Shown: positions 1 through 5,483 of the stretch, in pieces
How positions within the stretch are numbered: position 1 is the stretch's first letter
How the letters are laid out: each line of letters starts with the position of its first letter
Assembly: GCA_019105125.1 (NCBI GenBank)
Contig: JAHRWO010000183.1
Coordinates: 1-5,483 of the forward strand
Length of the DNA stretch: 5,483 nucleotides
Direction of reading: 5' to 3'
Origin: Flavobacterium sp.
GTDB lineage: Bacteria; Bacteroidota; Bacteroidia; Flavobacteriales; Flavobacteriaceae
The notes under the pieces: model-generated
Seen by the model: only the letters and a program-made list of their open reading frames with translations
Told to the model about the DNA's origin: nothing
Database searches by the model: none
Position numbers and translations under genes: made by a program

Positions 1-2545
1 CTTCTTTAGGTGTGGTTTTGGTTTTTGAAGTATCTGTTGTAGTTGTAGTGGTTCCAGAAGTATTGCCTTTGGTTCCATTCAACATATTGTTTAATGCATT
101 CGTGCCTTGATTCACATATTTCTCTTTCTGCATTTTAACCAATTGCGTAGTCAAATTTGTAGTCGATTGTTTTAAATCGGAATTAAACTTTGGTTGCGAA
201 AAGTTACCTGTCATTAATCCATTTACTGGAATGCTGGTTATTTGTTTTTGGTCGGCAGGTGTTAATTTCGCAATTAAATTGGTTACGTCTTTTCCTAAAT
301 ATTTCACTGGAACATCAAACTTTAAATTGTAGTTCATCGTTTGATCAAAACCGTGACTTCCGCCTACGTTAACTGTAATGTCTTGGTATTTAATATCGAA
401 AGGTTTTACATTAACTTTTCCATCTTTAAAAGATAAAGCCGCTTTTACATCGTTTAAGTTTACTTTACTCATATCGATGAATTTTAAGTTAGAACTTAAA
501 GAAGTTAGCATTGCAGAGTTCTTTTCATTGATAGTAGTTGATAATAATTGCCCAAATAAATCACCAGAAATGGTTTTTAAGTTAGGCGTCATATCGTTTT
601 GTAAATTTCCTGAAAGTTTGATGGTTGAATTTAATTTTCCATTAATAACACCAGCAATTGGAGCAATTGATTTTAACATGTCCAATTGGGTAAACGATTC
701 GGCAATATTAACCGCGTTTAAACCTAAATTCATGTCAAATTTCGGAGTATTTCCTTTGGTAGAAACGGTTCCGGTTAAACCAATATTCCCTCCAAAAATT
801 CCCATTTTTAAATTGTTTAAGGTAACCGCTTCATCACGAATAACCATATTTCCTGAAACGTCTTTTAAATTTAAGTTATCATAAACAACAGTTCCTGCTT
901 TTGCTGTTATGCTACAATCTAAGAAAGAAGGGATTTTTACTGCTTCAGTAGTTTTTTTGCCTTCTTCTGAAACAGTTGTAGTTGGCGCCATGAAATCAGA
1001 AACCACTAATTTAGTAGAATTCATATTGAATTTCCCTTTCAAGATTTGGTTTTTGAACATAAATCCGTAGAAATTATCCAATGTTCCATTTACTTGAATA
1101 TCAGACGAACCCGTTTTAGCATCAAACTTGCTCAAATTGATATGGTTTGGATTGAACGCTACATTAGCTTGATTAATCTTGAATGGTTTTGCCATTTCTG
1201 GACCTTCATAATTAAATCCAGTTAAACTAACTGTTCCCGAATTTTGTATGTTTTGATATTGAGAAGTTTCAACTGATTTCATGTCAAACTTCGTTTTCAC
1301 ATCCGCTTTTAGAATTCCGGTTAGGGGTTTGTCTAATTTTACAGGATACGCTTTGGTAACATTTGCTAAATTGATGGTTCCTTTTAATTCGGCATCTACT
1401 AGAGCATTTGTGGCAATATTTTTCACAATTGCCTTCGCATTAAAAACGTCTTGATCAATTGCGAATGACAATTGGTGTAAATTCACAAAAGTGTCATTCA
1501 TTGCTCCTGTCTCATTAACAATATGTGTGTCAATCACAATATTTTTAACCGATTTTGGTAAATCTGGATATTGGAAAGAGGCATTTTTCGAAGCAATTTT
1601 CACATCAAAAGCTGGAATAGTAGTTTCGGTCAAATTTCCTTTTACTTTTCCATCTACTGAGAACTGTCCAGTGGTTTTTACTTTATTGATATCACCTGAA
1701 TAAGCTGCTGGAACTAATCCTAAGAAATTTTTAAAATCAGAAGTTGGTGTTTTAAATGTTAAGTCATAAGTCTGTCCAGCTTCCACCATTTGGATGAAAC
1801 CATTAAATTCTAATGGTAATTGATTGATTAAAGCTTTGTTGTCTTTGAATTCGTATTTGCTTTTCTCTAAATCAATTCCCAAAATAGCGTCTAAAGTAAT
1901 TCCTACATTGTTCATGTAGTTCATTTTTTCCATTTCAAAAGAAAGTTTGGCGGTAGTTTTGGTTTCCAAATCTAATTTTTGAGCGGCAAAATTTCCTTTT
2001 CCTTCATGATAAATGCTGTCTAAAACCATTTTCATGTTCGAACCTTCATCAGTATAACTGAATTTCAAATTTTCCACTTCATAATTCTGAATGTCTAAAG
2101 AAAAAGGTTTGCTTTCTGATGGTTTTTTCTCTTCAGCTTCTTTCAATGCGATGTCAAAATTACCAACGCCATCTTTATTGAAAATGATGTTAACAATTCC
2201 ATCAACAGCACTAAAACTTTCTAAACTCATGGTTTCGCCTTCGCCTTTAAAAAGTTCTTTTACACTCATTGTAACATTAGTCTCGCCGGCATATAAAAGC
2301 GTATCTCCAGCAAAAGGAGCTTTGTTAATGATGCTAAGTTTGTCAATTGTTACATGAGCTTGTGGAAAACTCTTAAACAAACTCAAATCCACATCTTCAA
2401 ACGCAATGTTAGCGTTTACATTTTCATTCAATGTTTTAGCAATCATTTCCTTGATTTTGTCTTTAAACAAAAAAGGTGCTGCTGCTAATGCGATGATGGT
2501 TACCAAAAGAAATATCCCAAGTCCTTTTAAAACTTTCTTTAACAT
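1..2545 (-). CDS. AsmA-family envelope protein (AsmA-like C-terminal region), 3' end cut off by window edge
   Basis: Reading the minus strand from ATG at 2545, the frame stays open for 848 codons and runs off the left edge without a stop. The start is the first possible one, because an in-frame TAG lies at 2578-2576. Residues 1-7 are basic (MLKKVLK), followed by a hydrophobic anchor at about 8-27 (GLGIFLLVTIIALAAAPFLF), so most of the protein should lie in the periplasm. Residues 49-67 (around LSLFKSFPQAHVTI) match the N-terminal pattern of Bacteroidota AsmA proteins. The long middle is rich in alternating beta-strand-like segments. Residues about 560-800 resemble the AsmA-like C-terminal region (for example KPFDIKYQDITVNVGG near 714-729). 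AsmA/TamB relatives are linked to outer-membrane biogenesis and phospholipid transfer; that role is inferred here from family only. The only Cys I see is at 544. Residues 823-848 form a Gly/Thr/Lys/Ser-rich low-complexity tail, so the true C-terminus is probably close. The gene follows sppA but is separated from it by a terminator and has its own promoter box. Confidence 0.85.
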   Translation of the reverse strand, partial: MLKKVLKGLGIFLLVTIIALAAAPFLFKDKIKEMIAKTLNENVNANIAFEDVDLSLFKSFPQAHVTIDKLSIINKAPFAGDTLLYAGETNVTMSVKELFKGEGETMSLESFSAVDGIVNIIFNKDGVGNFDIALKEAEEKKPSESKPFSLDIQNYEVENLKFSYTDEGSNMKMVLDSIYHEGKGNFAAQKLDLETKTTAKLSFEMEKMNYMNNVGITLDAILGIDLEKSKYEFKDNKALINQLPLEFNGFIQMVEAGQTYDLTFKTPTSDFKNFLGLVPAAYSGDINKVKTTGQFSVDGKVKGNLTETTIPAFDVKIASKNASFQYPDLPKSVKNIVIDTHIVNETGAMNDTFVNLHQLSFAIDQDVFNAKAIVKNIATNALVDAELKGTINLANVTKAYPVKLDKPLTGILKADVKTKFDMKSVETSQYQNIQNSGTVSLTGFNYEGPEMAKPFKINQANVAFNPNHINLSKFDAKTGSSDIQVNGTLDNFYGFMFKNQILKGKFNMNSTKLVVSDFMAPTTTVSEEGKKTTEAVKIPSFLDCSITAKAGTVVYDNLNLKDVSGNMVIRDEAVTLNNLKMGIFGGNIGLTGTVSTKGNTPKFDMNLGLNAVNIAESFTQLDMLKSIAPIAGVINGKLNSTIKLSGNLQNDMTPNLKTISGDLFGQLLSTTINEKNSAMLTSLSSNLKFIDMSKVNLNDVKAALSFKDGKVNVKPFDIKYQDITVNVGGSHGFDQTMNYNLKFDVPVKYLGKDVTNLIAKLTPADQKQITSIPVNGLMTGNFSQPKFNSDLKQSTTNLTTQLVKMQKEKYVNQGTNALNNMLNGTKGNTSGTTTTTTDTSKTKTTPKE

Positions 2546-2580
2546 GATTGTATTTTTTGAAGTGAATGATTTTAGCTACA

Positions 2581-2588
2581 CAAAAGTA
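2581..2588 (-). promoter_or_regulatory. Predicted flavobacterial -7 promoter box for the AsmA-like gene
   Basis: The minus strand reads TACTTTTG here, an exact match to the Bacteroidota -7 consensus TAnnTTTG. Transcription would begin about 5-8 bases downstream, giving a leader of roughly 30 bases before the ATG at 2545. The usual TTG element about 19 bases further upstream is not clear: the only nearby TTG (2595-2593) is much too close, and the expected spot reads TTTAATG. The box lies just downstream of the sppA terminator, which fits an independent transcription unit. Confidence 0.5.
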
Positions 2589-2631
2589 ATACCAATTGTA
2601 AATTTACGCATTAAATTTGAGTAAAATATAT

Positions 2632-2667
2632 AAAAAAATCCCAAAAACGAATTGTCTTTGGGATTTT
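2632..2667 (-). terminator. Rho-independent terminator of sppA
   Basis: A perfect 11-bp inverted repeat has arms at 2657-2667 and 2635-2645 (AAAATCCCAAA on the minus strand pairing with TTTGGGATTTT) and an 11-base loop. On the minus strand the second arm runs directly into more T residues (2638-2632 continue the U tract). It begins 18 bases after the sppA stop codon. In the plus direction only four T residues follow the stem, so it should act mainly on transcripts from sppA. Confidence 0.85.
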
Positions 2668-2685
2668 GATGTTTATAGTTAAAGA

Positions 2686-4452
2686 TTAATGAATCTCGAT
2701 TTCGTAAGGCATCATTGCTTGAATACCTTTTCTGCTTTTTACACGTTTGATTTGTTCTAACATTTGGAAGCCTTCTTCACCAAGTTGTTCTTTTAATAAT
2801 TGTTCTTTAGTTTTAAACATGGCCATTCCTGTGAAATTAGCTAATAAATCTTCAAAGCTTTTTTCATATTCTGGGAAGTTTTCAGTTCTGTACGAAGTCG
2901 TTTTCCCAAGTTTTGCTGCATGTTTGATAGCTGCATCTAATCCGCCAATTTCGTCTACTAAGCCAAGTTTTTGAGCGTCAATTCCTGTCCAAACTCTTCC
3001 TTGAGCAATGGCATCAACTTGTTCAGGGGTCATTTTTCTTCCATCTGCTACGCGTTTTAAGAAAGTAGCGTATGTTTTTTCAATACTTTCTAAAACAAAT
3101 CCTTTGAAGTTTTCATCGATAGGCTCAAAAATACTGTAGCCACTTGCGTTGTCGTGAGTTTTTACTTGTTCGGCATTAATTCCGATATTTTTACCTAATT
3201 GGTTCATGTTTGGTAACATTCCAAAAACTCCAATTGAACCAGTAATTGTGTTTGGTTCTGCGAAAATTCGATCCGCATTAGCTGCGATGTAATAACCTCC
3301 AGAAGCAGCATAATTCCCCATAGAAACTACAACGGGTTTTGTTTTTTTAGTGATTTCGATTTCTCTCCAAATTAATTCTGAAGTCAGCGCGCTTCCACCT
3401 GGACTATTTACTCGTAAAACAATAGCCTTAACATTTTTGTCTTCGCGAGCATCTCTCAAAGAACGTTTGATAGAACCTTCTCCAATTACATTTACATCAC
3501 CTTCGCCACCTAAAATTTCTCCCTGAGCATAAATTACCGCAATGATATCTTTTTTAGAGTAATCTTCAACTGTTGAAGCAGCAGTTTTAGCGTAATCTCT
3601 AACACTTACAAAATTATATTTCTCGTCTTTGGCAAGTTTTAATTTGGTACGAATAGCATCATGATATTCATCTTCATAAGCCACTTTGTCAACTAATTTA
3701 TTTGCTAAAGCTAATTCTGGAGTTCTAGCACCTAAAGAATTGGCAATCGCATTCAATTGAATAACCGATAATTTTCTACTTTTAGCAATATCACTCACAA
3801 TCGTATTCCAAACCGAATTCAATAAAACCGTCATTTGTTCACGATTTTCTGGACTCATCTCTTGTGAAAGATAAGGCTCAACAGCACTTTTGTATTTCCC
3901 GTGACGAATGACTTCAAACTTTACACCTGATTTCTCTTGTAAATCTTTCATATATAAAATTTCAGAAGAAAGTCCTTTGAAATCAACTTCACCAACTGGA
4001 TTTAAATACACTTGATCCGCTACAGAATTTAAGTAGTATTCACCTTGCGTGTAATAATTTGAATAGGCGTATACAAATTTTCCTGATTTTTTAAAATCTT
4101 CTAATTTGTCACGAACGGCTTTACTTTGGGCCAAACCTAATCGAGATTGATTGTTTAAAATCGATATTCCTTTAATTTTATCATCTGTTTTTGCTACTTC
4201 AATTGCATTTAAAATATCGGTTACACCGTCATGATGCGCTTCAAAGTAATTGAAGTCTTTATAATTGGTTTTTCCAGCGTAGTCTAAAGATACTTTTGAT
4301 AAGTCTAATTCAATAACGGAATTCTTTTTAACGCTGACCGTTTCTTCTCCACTACCTGCAATAGCACCAATAATTATAATTCCGAAGAAAAAAATCATTG
4401 AAAAAACAAAAAGTCCAACAATGGTAGCTAATACATTTCCTAAAAATCTCAT
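2686..4452 (-). CDS. sppA: Signal peptide peptidase SppA, long (67K) form, complete
   Basis: This 588-residue membrane-bound serine protease degrades signal peptides left in the inner membrane after secretion. A hydrophobic anchor spans about residues 7-33 and is followed by two tandem Clp/crotonase-like peptidase S49 domains: N-terminal at about 45-290 and C-terminal at about 300-520. In the E. coli enzyme the catalytic Lys comes from the first domain and the Ser from the second. Both are present: Lys188 in GKYKSAVEPY and Ser384 in NYAASGGYYIA. The VNSPGG loop (348-353) and the TGSIGVFG segment (404-411) are also conserved. The length is close to the 618 residues of E. coli SppA. The start is well fixed, as an in-frame TAA lies at 4467-4465 and no other start codon intervenes. 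No Shine-Dalgarno is visible, only AT-rich sequence, as is usual in this phylum. The gene is divergent from folK and ends at its own terminator. Nothing suggests it is broken; the short domain-boundary positions are approximate. Confidence 0.96.
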   Translation of the reverse strand: MRFLGNVLATIVGLFVFSMIFFFGIIIIGAIAGSGEETVSVKKNSVIELDLSKVSLDYAGKTNYKDFNYFEAHHDGVTDILNAIEVAKTDDKIKGISILNNQSRLGLAQSKAVRDKLEDFKKSGKFVYAYSNYYTQGEYYLNSVADQVYLNPVGEVDFKGLSSEILYMKDLQEKSGVKFEVIRHGKYKSAVEPYLSQEMSPENREQMTVLLNSVWNTIVSDIAKSRKLSVIQLNAIANSLGARTPELALANKLVDKVAYEDEYHDAIRTKLKLAKDEKYNFVSVRDYAKTAASTVEDYSKKDIIAVIYAQGEILGGEGDVNVIGEGSIKRSLRDAREDKNVKAIVLRVNSPGGSALTSELIWREIEITKKTKPVVVSMGNYAASGGYYIAANADRIFAEPNTITGSIGVFGMLPNMNQLGKNIGINAEQVKTHDNASGYSIFEPIDENFKGFVLESIEKTYATFLKRVADGRKMTPEQVDAIAQGRVWTGIDAQKLGLVDEIGGLDAAIKHAAKLGKTTSYRTENFPEYEKSFEDLLANFTGMAMFKTKEQLLKEQLGEEGFQMLEQIKRVKSRKGIQAMMPYEIEIH

Positions 4453-4567
4453 TTCAATTTCATTTTAATTTAATGTATTAGTAGGAGAAAGTAGAAAAAT
4501 GTTACATGTTCATAAAAAAATGAAAAAGGTAAATTAGAAGTCTAAAATAGTTTGTTATTTTGCCAAT
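4453..4567. promoter_or_regulatory. Divergent intergenic region between sppA and the folK fusion
   Basis: These 115 AT-rich bases must carry the promoters for both divergent genes. On the plus strand, TTATTTTG at 4555-4562 differs by one base from the -7 consensus TAnnTTTG and ends only five bases before the folK start, implying a very short or absent leader if used. On the minus strand, TACCTTTT at 4531-4524 is likewise one base off the consensus. Neither has a convincing TTG element at the expected distance, so both promoter placements are tentative. No strong inverted repeat or riboswitch-like structure is visible. Confidence 0.35.
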
Positions 4568-5483
4568 ATGAGTCAGCATCAGGTCATTTTATCTTTAGGA
4601 AGTAATCAAGGCAATCGTTTAGAAACGATTCAATCTTGTATTGATTTGATTCATAATGAAGTAGCAACTGTGGTAAAGGTTTCTAAAATTTATGAAACAC
4701 CAGCTTGGGGTTTTGAAAGCGAACCTTTTTATAATGCTGCAATTCTAATTCATACGATAAAATCGGCTCAAAAAATATTGAATCAGGTTTTAAAAGTAGA
4801 GAAAAAGTTAGGTAGAGTTCGTTCTAAAGATTCGGGTTATCAGGCTAGGATAATTGATGTAGATATAATCGCTTTTGATGAAGAGATTATTTCAACCGAA
4901 AATCTGCAAGTTCCTCATCCGTTAATGCAAAACCGAAAATTTGTGTTGCAACCGATGTTAGATTTGGGATTGAATTGGGAACATCCTCTTTTAAAGAAAT
5001 CTGTTTCTCAATTGTTACTTCAAACGGAAGATACAAGCGAAATAAAAGCGGTTCATTCTATAATTTCACCCATTGAAAAACTCCAATTACAACAATTTAA
5101 TTACATCGCCATTGAAGGAAATATTGGAGCTGGAAAAACAACATTATCAACTAAATTATCTGAAGATTGCAATGCAAAATTAGTGTTAGAACGTTTTGCA
5201 GACAATCCGTTTTTACCAAAGTTTTATAAAGACCAAAGTAGGTATGCGTTTCCTTTAGAAATGTCGTTTTTAGCTGATAGATACCAACAATTATCAGACG
5301 ATTTAGCGCAATTTGATTTGTTCAAAGATTTTGTGGTGGCGGATTATCACATTTTCAAATCACTAATTTTTGCCAAAGTAACGCTTCAAGAAGACGAATA
5401 TCGATTATACAAAACCATGTTCGATATCATTCACAAAGAAATGCCAAAGCCTGATTTGTACGTGTATTTGTATCAAAATACCG
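4568..5483 (+). CDS. folK: FolK-deoxynucleoside kinase fusion (HPPK + dNK), 3' end cut off by window edge
   Basis: 305 codons are visible before the right edge. The first domain (about 1-150) is HPPK, which transfers pyrophosphate from ATP to 6-hydroxymethyl-7,8-dihydropterin in folate synthesis. It shows the N-terminal LSLGSNQGNR (8-17), ETPAWG (43-48), GRVR (82-85) and ARIIDVDII (93-101), whose Asp97 and Asp99 match the Mg-binding pair of E. coli FolK; VPHPLMQNR (115-123) follows. After a linker (about 150-176) comes a P-loop kinase of the deoxynucleoside kinase family: IEGNIGAGKTT (182-192), a probable catalytic Glu in LERFADNPFL (207-216), and the helix LEMSFLADRYQQL (230-242). The usual (D/E)RS motif appears as ADYHIFKS (258-265). 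The lid and C-terminus are off the edge; roughly 70-80 residues are probably missing. The start is fixed by an in-frame TAG at 4535-4537 with no other start between. The frame is continuous through the junction, so the fusion is real in this sequence. The nucleoside preference cannot be read from it. Confidence 0.92.
   Translation, partial: MSQHQVILSLGSNQGNRLETIQSCIDLIHNEVATVVKVSKIYETPAWGFESEPFYNAAILIHTIKSAQKILNQVLKVEKKLGRVRSKDSGYQARIIDVDIIAFDEEIISTENLQVPHPLMQNRKFVLQPMLDLGLNWEHPLLKKSVSQLLLQTEDTSEIKAVHSIISPIEKLQLQQFNYIAIEGNIGAGKTTLSTKLSEDCNAKLVLERFADNPFLPKFYKDQSRYAFPLEMSFLADRYQQLSDDLAQFDLFKDFVVADYHIFKSLIFAKVTLQEDEYRLYKTMFDIIHKEMPKPDLYVYLYQNT

Noticed and set aside
190..372. Plus-strand open frame of 60 codons.
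   Set aside because: It is antisense to the conserved C-terminal domain of the AsmA-like protein and shows no protein-like signature.
378..884. Plus-strand open frame of 168 codons.
   Set aside because: It lies wholly opposite the AsmA-like coding frame, has no recognisable motif, and is Phe/Lys/Pro-rich as expected of an antisense shadow in AT-rich DNA.
1491..2624. Several plus-strand open frames of 70-88 codons (1491-1703, 2091-2357, 2406-2624).
   Set aside because: All are antisense to the AsmA-like gene or its promoter region, with no domain, credible start context or operon logic. Hydrophobic stretches in them mirror the opposite strand.
2747..2974. Plus-strand open frame of 75 codons inside sppA.
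   Set aside because: It is antisense to the well-conserved C-terminal part of SppA, so it is best explained as a shadow.
4613..4630. Perfect 8-bp inverted repeat AATCGTTT-AG-AAACGATT early in folK.
   Set aside because: About one such short repeat is expected by chance in a window of this size. It codes for ordinary FolK residues 16-21, and the 2-base spacer is too short for a stable loop without opening the stem.
1..5483. Possible novel multi-gene system, mobile element, CRISPR array, tRNA or rRNA.
   Set aside because: The window holds only three genes of recognisable families. I saw no direct-repeat array, transposase, integrase, att-like repeat or cloverleaf-like sequence.

Overview
The window looks like a piece of chromosome from a member of the Bacteroidota, most likely Flavobacteriaceae (Flavobacterium-like). 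The grounds are the strong AT richness, the absence of Shine-Dalgarno-like sequence before the starts, a TAnnTTTG-type -7 promoter box, and three proteins whose architecture is typical of that family. No other organism-level marker is present, so the genus is an inference.

Layout: (1) Positions 1-2545, minus strand: one long gene running off the left edge. It encodes an AsmA-family envelope protein with an N-terminal membrane anchor, 848 codons visible, and a threonine-rich tail at the window edge. It is open throughout, with no stop inside the window. (2) Positions 2546-2685: a short intergenic region holding a clear rho-independent terminator for the upstream gene sppA and a good flavobacterial -7 box for the AsmA-like gene, so the two minus-strand genes look like separate transcription units. 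(3) Positions 2686-4452, minus strand: a complete sppA gene (588 aa, long two-domain form) with both catalytic residues present. (4) Positions 4453-4567: a 115-bp AT-rich divergent intergenic region. (5) Positions 4568-5483, plus strand: the first 305 codons of a fusion of FolK (folate biosynthesis) with a P-loop deoxynucleoside kinase; the C-terminal end is beyond the right edge.

Functionally, two genes concern the cell envelope: the AsmA-like protein in membrane homeostasis or lipid traffic, and SppA in degrading spent signal peptides. The divergent gene joins a folate-pathway kinase to a nucleoside-salvage kinase, two activities that both feed DNA precursor supply. There are no RNA genes, mobile elements, CRISPR arrays or signs of horizontal transfer. 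I see no evidence for a new multi-gene system. The points most worth a second look are the FolK-dNK fusion, with its non-canonical Asp-Tyr in place of the usual (D/E)RS motif, and the very short predicted leader of that gene.
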